From Synchiropus splendidus (lineage: Eukaryota; Chordata; Actinopteri; Syngnathiformes; Callionymidae), in assembly GCF_027744825.2 (NCBI RefSeq), contig NC_071335.1, positions 10,455,001-10,519,000 of the forward strand: 64,000 nt of DNA. Direction: 5' to 3'. The notes below the pieces were generated by a model, which was given only the letters and a program-made list of their open reading frames with translations, was not told the origin of the DNA and searched no databases. Each line of letters begins with the position of its first letter. Positions within the stretch are counted from its first letter, which is position 1. Shown here one piece after another: positions 34,163 through 47,235 of this stretch. A program made the position numbers and the translations under genes.

Positions 34163-37100
34163 TCGCGCGGAGTGCACTTCCTCTCAAGTTGAGCAGATGC
34201 TTGTTCACTATAGTTGGCTAATATCAAGTTGTTGTTCAGTCTGCATTATAAGAGACAGCTGAACAAACAATACGAATGTACTTTGTACAAATGTACTGTA
34301 CCGAGTAACACAAACAAACTAAATAAATACATGTAATTAAAACAAAAAAGAAGTAAAATATAAGAGCTAGAATAAGGAAAATTACAAATCTGTTTAAGTT
34401 TAAGTCATCTACTTTATACATGAGTTAAAATGCAATTCTACGTGTCCTGTTTCCTACATTTGAAAATCATTTTAATTACAGATACATTTCTATAAAACTA
34501 CATTGATATGTTTTATTATTAAACATTTATCTGTCAAATGCAATTCACTGCTGTGGGAAACGGGCAAAAAAATACTGTAAAAAAACGACTGTTTAAAATG
34601 CTATCAATCATGTTGAAACACAAAAAAGAAAATCATAAACTCAAAAAGACAGGAAAGCAAAGTATACAACAAAATGAATAAACTTGGTAAACAGAGTGAA
34701 GTCTACCGTTAAATATAAACAGAACATTGACATTTCTGAAAAGAAAAACACAGGGAAAGAAGCTGACAAACACATTAAAAACCATAATTACAGAAATGAG
34801 CAGGGAAACAATTAAATAAAAATATTTTCTAATAGTAAAATAATTTAAAGAAATAAACACAACACAACACAACATAAATAGAAACCTGATCACTGTTATT
34901 TCCCAATCAATGTCCTTTTGTAAAAGAGATGTTTCTCATTCAGCTTTCATGACAAGAAAAGCGGCTCAGAACGCAACAATGTCTGCAAACGTACTGACAT
35001 GTGCGGCAACAAATGCAATAGCGAGTTTAATAATGATACAGTCAGGGCCCCCTTGGCAGCTGACAGTCTTTTTACCAAAAGACATGTCAGACGCTGTGCA
35101 AAACAGCTGAAAACAGAAAATACTGTCAAACCACATTCTTGCCCACAAACTTTGTTTTCTGCTTGAAATGCACAAATCCATTTCTGTCTCACACTAACTC
35201 CATTTTTTAACTAACATATACATAAATAGATTTGGAGACGTGTGAGCCAAAAAAACAAAGTAACTTCTGTCATGGGACAACCCGATCAGATTCTAGTGTA
35301 CACAAGCACTGAATGTCTCAGCCATGTTTTCAAAATAAAAGCATGGCTAAGGGTGAGCTGATAAGAAAGTAGTTTTATAACTGGTGATGCCACAATCTGG
35401 GCAGCAGCAGGGTTAAAAACATTATTCATAGGCTGATAACTCCTTCTGATCTGACTCATCGGAGCGACTGAACTGGTTACAGGCATGACAATAAACAATT
35501 AAATTTGGCAACTTACTTCATTCGCGGCTGTGACACACCGATAGTATGTGCTTCCTTGAAGACTGGTAAATAACTGGTAATTATGTTATTGTTCTGAGAT
35601 GGAGTGGAAGAGCTGTTAAGTTATAATAGCCACAGGTCGGGCAGAGGAGAGGCGGGACTTCCCTGGATTATAGATCAAGCTGAACAATTTCCAAAATGGA
35701 AATTTGATTTTCATGAAAAGTGAGAAAAAATGAGGGGAAAAAAACTCCTCCTCACACAGAATAATAAGTGATTTTGACCCTGTGGTTGGTTAACTGCTGC
35801 TGTAAGATGTTTTGTCTGGTGAAAACCACACACAAATCTTTATTATTATTATTACAAAAATATTACAAACATATTATTTCTGAAGCTAAATGATCAGCGA
35901 ATCGCACAACAGTGAAGCGCTTGCACTCACAGCTGATATAACGTTCTCAGTTATTTGCAGCATTTGTGTCAGAGAAGCAAAACAGAGGCAAACTAAGAAG
36001 CTTTGACACCATTTGCTAAAACCTTCCAGGTTCCCTTTCAGCGATAAATAAATGTAACATTAAGCTTGAAAAGGTAACACTTGACACAAACAGATCAATA
36101 TGTAATAATAAAAACAAGTCCAGTGACCGATGGATTGATGAAACTTCCTGAAATTACGAAACTCTGGCTGAGTGTGTATCTGCCATCTCCGGTGTTTTAA
36201 TGTTTCTATTTCAACATTGTGCTCAGGGATCTCTCCAGAAACTGAAAAAGAGATTTAACAAATCCATGAAGCTTGATTTGGATTTGGCTTTCACTAGTTT
36301 CCCCAGAGAAGTAAATCACCTCGGCACCATTTCTGGCTCCTTCTCCACATCTTTCCAGTAATTGGGTCTGAAATTGTGCTTCAAAGATCTTCAGCTTGTG
36401 ATCGTTCAACAAGCGTCCGACTCTTAAATACTCCTTCAGTATGAGGAATTCCAGACCTCTTACCCAGCCTCACTTGTCATCTTGTCTTGCCGGGTTTGTC
36501 CCGGGACTGGCGCTGGTTGTTGAAACAAGCCATTGTGAAGTGACACCGCTGTTTCATGGTTGGTTTATACACAACTACAGACTTAAGCCTCCAAGTCTGA
36601 ACACACATCCAGGTCACCTCCGTCTCCAGGACAACTGGAGCGTGGCGTGTTGTGATATCTTCCAGTGAAGAGTGGGAGCATGATGGAGAGCAGGCCGGGC
36701 CAGACTTGTTACTGTTCTACTGTCAGGAACAAGTAGAACCTGATGGGTTGTGACTGAACCCACAGATGTTGAAGCAGAGCTCTGCAGGGTTCGTATTTTG
36801 GGGTTGAGATGATGTCAGTTGACAGATGTGACCTAGAATGATAGATGATGTCGTGGTTACTGGTCAGGTGGTAAGACCCCCGAATTGGACTCCTGTTTCC
36901 TCACAGAACTGTTAGGGCTAATTTTGCAGCTCACAGGCCTTGTGAGCTACAAACAACAACGTTTATGACAGAGGCGGCAGGCCATTCGCCGTCAGTGGCC
37001 CCCAGGCCAGACTTTGGACATGTCTGGAAAAGGGGATCAGGAAATGAGGAATGTGCACTCGAACATTCTCTAGGATGGAGCAGGGAACTAAACCAATCTG

Positions 37101-38234
37101 GTTGCGACTGGTGTCATTGACCGGGGCCAGGACCCCGGTGTCAATCCAAGCCCTCCAAGTGGTTTGATGTGGCCCTCAAGAGCTTTAAGTAGCTGAGATT
37201 ATCAGTGTCAACACTTCATCTGGAGGGCACGGTGTATTTTAGCACTAACCACAGAGATGCTTCAGGTTTACTAGCTAACTTCCTGCTAAACAAGTAACAC
37301 AAGTTAGAGACTCTTTTATTAATGTGCATTTAGTCTGTCTGTGACTTGGACTGACATGTTGCTGAGCTGTGAGTGTGTGCGAGTGGCTGTCCCCGTTTTG
37401 GTGTGCTGTCCAGGGTTTTTCCTAAAGTCGGGGGGAGAGTCCACAGCCGCCTCCACCCCCAAGAAGTCAGAGAAAGCGAATGAAGAAATCACAAGTGACA
37501 GGAAATGTCATCGTTTCCAATGAGTTCAAAGGGAGATGGTATCTATTGTCTGTGTGAGGAGACAGGCGAGGCAGCAGAGCAGGAGAGGACACGACTGTTC
37601 GCCCAGCAATCTGGAGTATTTGTTCTGAGCTGTGGTCAACTGAGCAAAGTTCATGTCTGCGTGTTCTGACAACATCCTGAGCACTGGCTAAATGCTCGGC
37701 TAGTTAACAGACTGAAGACTGTTTGGGCTGTTGGCATGGAAACGGCTTCACGGCAACATTTGCCACAAACTGTTGCAAATGTTCAGTGTGTATTTTGTGT
37801 GTTTTGAGCATCAAGTTTAACAACGTGGAGAGGATGAAAAGGCGAAGCAGTAAATTGGCTTCCGATTCACATATAGAAATGTGAGAGTGAGGTGGATGAG
37901 CACGAGTCGGCTTGAGTGTATTATGGTCTCCTGGGAAGACAATCGCGTCTCTGTCTCACTCCGGCCAGAGGCAAACACACGGTATACCTTCTCCACTGCG
38001 AACAAAAACTCTGTTCATAACCGCCTTTTAAACAAGTTGCTTTGGTGCCTTCCATGTCAAATGATGAGTCAGCAGATGAGAAGACCTGAATGACTTGAAC
38101 TCAGACGAGCTTAAATGAAAACTGTAATTATCTGTAGGAGTGATTGAGTGGTGTCCCGGATATTGGTCACGCCTCGCGCTCTAGCTTCATCCTGTGGAGA
38201 AGGCATGTCCAAAACAGTCGCACAAGGCTTCCAG

Positions 38235-38335
38235 TTTAACCTTGTGGGGTCCAGCAAAGGGCCCCACAAGGAGGTGTTTGCCCCAAAATTGGTCCTGACT
38301 AGTATAACTATGGCTAAACACACACACCTAGAAAG
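38235..38335. repeat. Fragment of the GGGGAC-ended repeat
   Basis: Contains CTTGTGGGGTCC and GGCCCCACAAGG facing each other, then a CA-rich end (TAAACACACACACC). It resembles the termini of the copies near 24.7-25.1 kb. Confidence 0.4.
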
Positions 38336-39021
38336 CATATTCTACACGCAGACACGCGCACGCCTACCAGAAGACCCCCTGAAGGAGGAAGCGCCTCACG
38401 CCCAGGTAGCAAAGTCTGTGAGTCCTTCATAGGCTTCATTCTAACCAGCACAGAGACAGAGTAGACAGGTTTTTAATTCACTTATCATTGAAGCCTCTCT
38501 CCTTTCCTTTTGTACTGCAGTGTTCATGAAGCCTAATATGTGGCGTTGGTTGCAACATATAAAAAGGTTGCTTGTACTGCGTTTTATGGTGGAAACATAC
38601 AGTTGAATTCATTCCAGAAGCATGTTCGCCTCAGGATGGAAGGAGCCACATAATAAACTGTTTTGATTTGATCAGGCTTAAAGAATGGAGGCAATGGAGA
38701 AAAAAAAATCCTTAATATGATGCGGAAACAAAAGATGTGTCATCATGCCATGATAATATGATGAAAAACCCTGTTTGATTGTGTCATATTTAATTGTATA
38801 TATATTCAAATATTGTTAATGCAAGTCATTCATTTTATATTTCCTGTCCATTTATTTCAAAATACTCACATAAATGACAAAAGGAAAGAAAGCGAAAAAA
38901 CGAAAAATAAAAATAAAACTTGAAAACTGAATAATTCTATTTTTTAATGTAGATAATAAAACAATCAAGCAGAGATTGGATTAACAGTTTTACTGAGTTG
39001 ACCTTTTAAATTCTTTGAGAA

Positions 39022-39750
39022 GGACTCACCTGGGCAAAGTGCAGCCCGGGGGCCAAATGCAGCCTGATGCCTCTATTTTCGTGGCCCTTTTGTCGTCTAT
39101 TTTTTTGTTCTTTCTCTTTTAGTCACCACCACCATTTCAGCCCTAACTGGTGGTGTGTTTTTCTTGTTCCACAAAATCCATTGAAGGAATATTGAAAATA
39201 TATATAAGTAACATGTGACTTACAACCTGCTTGACTTACATCCTCCTGTACTTACGACCACAGCGAGAAGATGCTTTTTTTAAGCACAGCATCCCAGCGT
39301 CTCATGCTCACACAGCCATCTACCACTACAGTGGTACCTATAACCCTCACGTCAGCTATTTTGAATGGCATTCGACTTACATCCAATCTGACTTACGACC
39401 GGTTGGTCGGACCAGTTGTAAGTCAGATGTTACCTGTACTGAAATAAGTTGCCTTTTTATCTTGAACATCTGGTCCATAGTTATGTTGATTTATATTCTA
39501 ATTAAATGCATAGAAAATTAAATATTTCAATAGGTTTCACGGCATATTTACACTTCTTAATATCTTTACTCACGTTCAATCTTGTTAGGTTCATTTCGTC
39601 CTTGTTATGTAACTATATATTTTGGCTATTTTTCGTTCATGTTTTGTAGTTATCGTTGCCTTTCTTTTGATGGTGGCCCCTCACACCAGTTACAGTTGCT
39701 AATGTGGCCCTTTGGGAAATTGAATTGCCCACCTCTGCTGTAAGGGTTCC
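39022..39750. mobile_element. hAT-like non-autonomous element, interrupted
   Basis: The left end reads CTGGGCAAAGTGCAGCCCGGGGGCC and the right end AATTGCCCACCTCTGCTG. These resemble the GGGGTGGGCAA/TTGCCCACCCC ends, with a 'gcccgcgggcc' core, of hAT-type non-autonomous elements. The ends are imperfect inverted repeats and no transposase is present. The interior is split by the MITE at 39208-39433. Confidence 0.45.
39208..39433 (+). mobile_element. MITE copy 1 with 19-bp terminal inverted repeats
   Basis: The left end GTAACATGTGACTTACAAC (39208-39226) and the right end GTTGTAAGTCAGATGTTAC (39415-39433) are inverted repeats matching at 18 of 19 positions. The core contains CAGCCATCTACCACTACAGT and TTTTGAATGGCATTCGACTT. 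It is 226 bp with no coding capacity. A second, inverted copy is at 57552-57807. The transposase family cannot be set without target-site duplications. Confidence 0.75.
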
Positions 39751-40929
39751 AGCCACCTAGTGGTTCGAATCACATTGCCATGTGGCATCTCATCTTTTCA
39801 TTAAAGCTGCATCCATTTTCTTCTGTTTAGGCCCAGACTTCCTGATGCCTCCTCTTACATCTGAGGTGGGCATCTTCAGGGCATCCGGAGGAGGTCACTC
39901 ACCCAGTTACTATATCTTTGATTCTCCCACCTGTAACTGGGGATTACAGGTGGTGGTAAATGCTCCTTCTCCCCGGGACAGACTGACCTCACCATGACTG
40001 AAGTGGCCTGATCATCTCATGCTGCAGGGGATGGATCTCATTTTCAGGATGATCCGAATGCTCCGCCAAGATTTGACCAAGAAGAACCTCAGGGGCAACT
40101 ATGCAGAAGCTCACTTTGTCTCTGAGACCTCCAAAACTTTCAGAGAGTCGACGGCCTTCCAATGATGCTCACAAGAGTCCAGTTTGTCATCATAATGTGT
40201 ATGTAAGCGCTGGGGTCAAGCAGTTTTTAGGACAGTGGAGGAATGCATTATGTCAGTGTGTGTGTTCTTGAGTCGACTGCTGAACAAATATAAGTGTGTG
40301 TGTGTGTCTTGGGTGGGGGGGCTGTATGAATGGTCTCCACCCTGCAATGACTAGCGCTTCCTCTCCAGGGCTCAGAAATAGTCAACAGACAGTTGCATTG
40401 TCTCACAGACCAGCCTGCTGTCTCTGCATGCGGCGCGCACACATGCACACACAGGCACGGACCCCTCTTGGGCTACAGATCGGCCTGGGTTACACCCTGG
40501 CTCTGAGGGAGGGAGGGAGTTGGGGCGGGGGTGGGGGGCAGGAGACGCTCTGTGTGCTGACAGGACACTGGCAGTCACACCCAAACCGTGGCGCCTGACC
40601 TCGCGCAACACACAGCTACACCCTGAGAACACACATGCACACACACGTACTGACTCACGGTGGATCCTCCGCTCATCCCTCCGCTCTCCTCTGGCTTCAG
40701 CTCTGCTCTTGTTTGCAGCCTGTGACTCAGCAAGACCTCCGCACAGTTTGACTCTTTCATAATGTGGGCGTCAAGCTTTGTGTCTGAGGTCACCAGCGGG
40801 GGCTCCGCTGCACGCTCGGGACTTTGGCAAAAGTAGACCATTAAACACTGGGAGGCAACATTTGTCCCCGTGTGTCAGCTGCGGTGTGAAGCAGAGCTGA
40901 GGTGATCCTCAGGTGATTGTGGGACACTT

Positions 40930-41900
40930 GACTGAGAAAATGCTCCTTACAGGGAATAAATGCTGGGGGGCATCCTCATGAGATGCCCAAACCATCTCAA
41001 CGTGGAGAAGCTCTACTCCGAGTCTCTCTTGAGTGACAGAACTTCTCACCATATCTCTAAGGGAGACACCCGCCACCCGCTGGAGAAAACTTATTTCAGC
41101 CATTTGTATGCGGGACCTCGTTCTTTCGGTCATGACCCACAGCGTTGTGAGGGTTGGGATTAAGATTGATCTGTAAATAGAAAGTGTTGCCTTTTGGCTC
41201 AGCTCTCTCTTACACACTACGGTGCAGTAGAGCAACTGTAATACCAACCCTGCTGTGCAGATTCGCTGACCAATCTCCAACTCCCTTACCCCCCCACTTG
41301 AGAACAAGATACTTAAACTTCTCCACTTGAGCCCGGAACTCATTCCTCACCTGGGAAGAGCAGTCCCTCCTTTTCCTGTTGAGAACCATGGCCTCAGATC
41401 CAGCGAGAGTTGAAGGTCACACCGTGATAAGCCACAAGAACCATATCATCTGCAAATAGCAGTCACTGGATCCCCAGGCCACCAAACTGCAAACCCTCCA
41501 CACCAGAGCTGCTCCTCAAAATCCTGTCCATGGAAAGTAAAAACAGGAGACAAAGCCCAACCCCGACTGGAAACACATCAGACATGCACCCAAGGATCCA
41601 GACACAACTCCCGCTCTGGGAATACAGAGATTAAACAGCCCTCAATAGGGAGCCTCACACCCCATACTCCCAAAGCACCTCCCACAAGTTGTCCCTGGGC
41701 GGCCGGTTCAGATACCAGATCTGTTCATAATCCTGAGGGACACAATCTGCAGCAGGTCTTAGAGTGTTGGGGAGACCCCCAGTGTTTAAGAACCAAGGAC
41801 AAGCTGGGAGTACAGCAGCAACACTATCTGATCCCCCGCACTGTGTCAGGACGCCACCAGCATCGAACACTGCTCACCATCAGTTTATAAAAGTGAGATT
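40930..41900 (-). mobile_element. LINE reverse-transcriptase relic (RTE/Rex-like)
   Basis: On the minus strand the translation shows, in broken frames, a reverse-transcriptase catalytic region (ATTTGCAGATGATATG: FADDM), then KRELSQKATLSIYRSI, LWVMTERTRSRIQMAEISFL and RVAGVSLRDMVRSSV. This is the C-terminal signature of a non-LTR retrotransposon that is very common in fish. Stops and frameshifts show it is dead. The exact family is from memory only. Confidence 0.8.
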
Positions 41901-44332
41901 AAGATGCAACGATACAGATTTAGAGGCAGTCACGGGTTTGAGAGTTCCGTATCTGCAGGTGAGAGCAACAATAATTCGCTTGAAAGAGATTTGACTTCTC
42001 TGGAAATGGAATGGCATGGTGACAACACAAGAATGTAGAAGCACGCGGGCTGTCAGTCAAGTCGCTGCCATTCTTCTCAAATCATTTTGTTCAAACAATG
42101 TTGAGGAGTTCACACTCCAAGAACCTTTGAAGAAAGTTTACAAAGACAGCGGGGGCCAGAAATATGTAAAGAAGTAGAAACATATATTTTACAGTAATTA
42201 TATGTCATGATATAATATAGAATTACTAGAAAATGTTCAGTATTTATTTTCCTTTCTGCGTGAATCTGTCACACACATACAGCATCAAAACATTTGAAAT
42301 GTTTGTTCATAGAAAAGAGAGAGTTATTTTGTAATGGTTGTTTCACACTTCAGTCGTCATGCTATGGTGACTTTTCATCTTCCTCTGGTGCTCAGCTTCG
42401 GTTGGGACAGAACATTTACCTTCACCTTCACCTGTCAAGCAAATTCACTCACCATGCAACAGACATCACACATGTATTTTAAAAATGAACTACCAGCCTG
42501 TATTAATCACTCTGCGCACACTTGTCTGTTCGATTCTCACGTGCCTGAGCAGCTTGTGTGTGTCCCATCCTCGCCCGCGCTCACCAAGACTGTGCCCCTG
42601 GTGGCCCCCGGCCATTCGAGTTTGAGACCCCTGCTTTAAGTCTGTCAGTTCAAAGCTCACCTGGCAAGTTGTACAAGGAAGTACACAGCAACGCGAGCGG
42701 GAAGTGAAAAACAAAACCCCGATTACAGTGAATCCTATCTTTTCATCAGAGCATTAAAGATGACAATCACTTCACAGCTAGAGATGAGTGACAGCAGTGA
42801 TAGAGATATAGAGATGGCATTTAATTGGCAGTGTCTCCATATTTAGGTCTTAAAATGTCATCCAAACCCAAACATGTTTTCTCTCATAAAAAAGTCATTG
42901 GTTTGGTGGTGATGTGCCCACGTATGCCAGGTGATCTCACTGTGGCGTTGTGCGACCATCCCACTGATGACACCACTGTCTTGCAGACGACAGCCCCCCC
43001 GTCTTTTCAAGGGAAGGTCTGGCCAGTGTTTCAGTCAGTGCTGGCTCAAGACTGTTATGATTGGATGACGTAGTTTTGTCCTGTCAAGTTCTTTGTCGCA
43101 CTGTTGTGTGGTGCGCTAGGTGCCAGTTGTCTTGCAGAGTTGTCTAGCTGTCCTGCCCTCTGAGCGACCTCACAACTACAACATCCTCCGCTAACATTTT
43201 CAGGGCGAGGTTGAGAGGAAAGCAGGGCAGGGCAGGATCTGAGCTGGAATGGGAGCAAGAACTGATTCCAAGACAAATTTAAAAAAAAAGCTCAGTGCAA
43301 ACACACCTCGACTGGAGGTGGCGCACACTCGAGATGCCGCTGCTCGTGTCAGTCGATTCAGAGTGAATGAAGCAAACAACACTCCATCCCAGTCACGCGA
43401 AGATCTTCTCATGATTCTGCTGGTGTGACACAGAAGCTGAGATTGGAGTGTGTGACGTCGCTGCAGCAGGAGGAAGCGCAGAGAACAGCTCTCGATTTGG
43501 CCTCAGTGAGAGGCAGCATTGTTGGCGGCTGGGTGTGGCCGCGGTGGCTCCTGCAGCAGTTGCTCATGAGGTGTGGCGGACTTATTGGTGAAGAAAAAGT
43601 ACACAGCTCTTTGTTGCAGCGGCTCATAAATCTCCACTCAGCTCCCATGTTTGTTCTGGATCAGAACTTGAGCTGCGTCTTTGCAACAAGAGGATCAGAG
43701 CAACAGTTTGCTGACAGCTCCTGGTCTGCTCTCACATTCATCACTCTGCTAAAGTGTTTTATACACGTCTGCGAGGAGACCTGGGCCTGACCCCAAAACA
43801 AGGTCAGGGTTTCACAGACGTCTGCCATGGAAGGTGAAACGTTGCTGACAATGACGTAACTGGAGCCATTTGTTTGTAACTCTTAAGTGGATCAGCAGTT
43901 TCAAGCCATGGACACTTGGAAAAAGGGAAACCAGGACTGACAGAGATGTTCTTCTTCCCTGTGACCACTCTTTTTAGAGCGGGTTTACTCCCCACTTGGT
44001 CCAGGGGTGGCAGAAATTTCTAACACAGACCTCAACTAAGGTCATTTTTATTGACCCAAGTGGCCGTCTTTGATAGGAAAAAGTAGTTTAAATGCAACCA
44101 TTGAAGCAGTGAAGCTAGTTAGCTTCAGAGCACTAAAACTGTCCTCCTTCACCACCATCTCACAACACAGGAGACACTCTGGCTCTTCCATCTTTCATTT
44201 AATTTCAATTCACCTGCACCAATTTTAGGAATTTGCATCCAGATTGCATCGGGAGCTATTAAACCACCACACAAAATGATGGCTCCCGAGCCTTCAGTTT
44301 GAGATGCCATTTAGTCTGCAGCAAAGAGATAT

Positions 44333-44535
44333 TTAGAATCAGAACTTTATTGTTGCATGGCCAGTGGGGATCCCACCAAGTAGGAAAGTGCTTTGGATTA
44401 AAGTGCTGTCATGAATAAAATACAATAAAAATAAATAAAAAACTAAACAAACAAAGGGCTGATCATGAATTCAACAGTCTGATGGCCGAGGGGAAGAAGC
44501 TGAAGTTAGTTTTGCTCCTCATCGTGTCACCAACT
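44333..44535 (+). repeat. Common fish interspersed repeat fragment
   Basis: Begins AGAATCAGAACTTTATTGTTG and contains CAACAGTCTGATGGCCGAGG followed by GGAAGAAGCTG. Both are phrases I associate with abundant fish interspersed repeats (AATCAGAATCAG...TTTATTGGC and GATGGC...GGGAAGAAGCTG). No coding capacity. Confidence 0.5.
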
Positions 44536-44954
44536 GACCAGCAAACGAAAGCCACTCGGAGAATCAACAGCATCATCTACAAACGCACTGGAGGTTCCAG
44601 GGAAATAAGCGGCTTCGGCGGAGCAGCTGGCTGATTACTGGACTCCCACAGGTTGTGGAATGTGGTGATGGAGAATTTCCCTCAGACCTCTGTGTTATTA
44701 CAAAGCCGCTTTGAACATGGCGCTTTGAGGGGAAAAAAAAAATCCCTGTACAGGACGGATATATAGCAGACGGGGATACACCTCTTTTCATCGATAATTG
44801 TGAAATTATAATCATCACTGGCGCACTGCAGTTACAGCCATGTTGTTGTCTGTTGACTGGTGTAAATCATCGGCTCTTAGAATCATGATGCATTGGCTAC
44901 TAGATGCTTGACTGGTCAGAAAATGATAAATATCAGTCAATGAGAAGAATTTTG

Positions 44955-45170
44955 GACACATATTGAGACGGGCAGTGGAGTCCGCAGGGAGCTTCAGATG
45001 GCGCGGCATGAGGACACGGTGTGGGTCTGTCGTGGAGAATGAAGAGCTGAGCCAGGAGCCTCGGAGGTTAGCTGATGCTGCCCAGGTGAGGAGTCCCTGG
45101 GGCAGACCAAGAACAAGCTGCAGGGGGTTGTTAAGGAAGCACCTCATATGCTGCTTCACTATGACTATTG
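44955..45170 (+). mobile_element. LINE 3'-coding relic
   Basis: The plus strand reads SPWGRPRTSCRGLL, a decayed form of the GRPRTRWRDYV motif near the C-terminus of fish LINE proteins, preceded by a region rich in glycine, arginine and glutamate. It is short, degenerate and opposite in direction to the relic at 41 kb. Confidence 0.5.
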
Positions 45171-47235
45171 AGAAGAGTTCATCCTGGAGCTTCTCCAACT
45201 TCAGTGAAGGAAGTAATGAATAATGGATCACGGATTAATGATTTGCCCTCAGTGCTGTTAATAGTAGCTCCAGAAAAAAAAGAACAACAAAGATAGCAGC
45301 GAGACACAGACCCAGATGAATTAGAGGCTGTTTCCTTCTTTGGCAGAAGCTCAGCTGGCTCACTTGTGTACACAGATGCGCGCACATACAAGACCTGCCC
45401 TGACACGCGTGCTCTTCCAGAACAAATGAGCGTGTGTGCACGCCAACTATGGTGTTTGATATACTTCCCCGAATGTCATATAGGCGTCGGAGAGAGTGGC
45501 ATGTTTGGACAGGAGGTGACGGGAGACAGTCTGACACATTTCACAGAGAAAGGTTGGTGGAATATGTGACAATAAGAAGCATGATCTAACAGAAGAAGAA
45601 GGGAGTGGACAGCGTGAATGGGCCGACATGGTCAGAGCAGCTCTGGACACTGGCCTCGTCCACACGCGCACCATTTCCTGCTGAAACACCAGTGTAAAAG
45701 ATGAAGGCTTTGGCTTGGTTTATTTGGACCTGACGAAAATCTGTCAAAACATTATGACCACCTAAAAGGTCAGGGAAACAGCAAGGAGCTAACAAACTGT
45801 GTTGTTGGTCCAGATACATACATTGACCCAAAAAGTCAGTGGCCTTCCTCCCAGACAGGTTTGGCTGCCAACGTAGATCGAAACAACAAGATAAGGCGCA
45901 TGCACGTTAGAAAAGCATCGTCTCTTGCCGTCACCACACCTCTTTTCAAAGCCTTGCTCTTGGTGACACCATTTGTATACACCGCCGATGAGCAACACAG
46001 ACGAAATTGGGGTACAATATGATTGTAAGGCAGATGTTTTCAACTGATGGCGACTCCATTTCCATACGCCTCACTAAATGCAGTCGATGTGAAGGCCAGA
46101 TCACACACATCGACACACCAATGAATGTACTTGAGTAAATGCTCTAGTAGTTTAAAAAAGGCAGACAAAAGCGAGTGTGTTTGGTCTGTTTAATCTAAAA
46201 ACTGCTGGAGTCTTTACAGCAGCAAAATACATGAGAACTTCATAACAAGACCGTGGTTTTAAAATATTTCATACTGGAATTGGCAAAGTTGCGATTGAAA
46301 GGCACATTTAAAATCTGTCACAGGGGTTTTGGAAAGTCGTGTGGACCCTCACTCAGGCTTCTACACGGAGCAAAAACTCTTAGGCATGAAGAGTAACACA
46401 GAGACTATGCTAAAAACCATGTACACATTTAGAAAGTGGTGGTTTGGACATGCTTAAAGGTGCCTTCGTGGTTTGCCTTGACATCAAAAATGAGATGACA
46501 CAAGCTTGTGTAAAACAGTGTTAGACAAAGAACAGAACAGACTACTCTCGTGAACAATTATCAGACGGCATTTCAAACTTTTGAGGCACTGGAGTGTTGA
46601 GAGAAGGTCACAGCAGTTACTGAGGAAGTTTTTCTCGCCCACAGCTTCTTCTGTCGCAGATGGTTAGTCAGTCCAGGGTTGTGAGGACGAGACAGTTCAA
46701 ATGAAGAAAAGAAAACAGTAGTGTGGATGTCACCGTTGAAGAAAGTCATTATTCGAATCAACGTTGAGGAGCAAAATAGTACCTATTTTGCTCCTAGAAG
46801 TAACTTGACAAACAGGGTGTGGGGTGTGTTGCACTTCCTGCTCTCCGCTGCAGTCAAGTTTGTGGCAGGAATCTACATTCTTACATTCTTTAGTTTCAGC
46901 TCTTCAATTTTTCCCATATTTTTTTAATCTTTGGCAACATTTTTAATAAAGTCTAAAGAAGAGTCTTAAAAAAAAACTTTGGTAATGTCTGCCTCCCTGC
47001 TTCAACTCAGGGGCGGAGCTGCAGAACGATCAGTGCTATCTTTGGGGATTTGAGATCACATGCGGGCGGCACCTACAGATACTATAGAAGTCAAAATGCT
47101 CCGACTGCTCACCTGAGTTTTTTAACACTGAAGGAAGCCTGGAAAAGGTCAAAGGTGGACACTGCTTAGGTCGGCTGACCCGCTGTTAACCTCATGACGG
47201 GTGTAATCGCAGGTTTAAGAGTGCTACGACGGAGC

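Larger units (their letters stand above)
34200..47235. other. Gene-free interval between KLF3 and TBC1D1
   Basis: About 13 kb without a supported gene. It holds mobile-element remnants listed separately (38.2, 39.0-39.75, 40.9-41.9, 44.3-44.5 and 44.95-45.2 kb), short CA tracts, and a 39-nt segment at 36156-36194 similar to part of the KLF3 first exon. The left side of the TBC1D1 stop (47.24 kb downwards) must include its 3' UTR, whose end I cannot place. Confidence 0.6.

Noticed and set aside
34947..35192. Small minus-strand frames (about 70-80 codons) resembling a short membrane protein
   Set aside because: Overlapping frames on both strands are open, there is no Kozak or splice context that favours one, and no recognisable motif is present.
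43425..43790. 121-codon plus-strand open frame in the KLF3-TBC1D1 interval
   Set aside because: No homology recognised, overlapping open frames on the opposite strand, and no splice partners.
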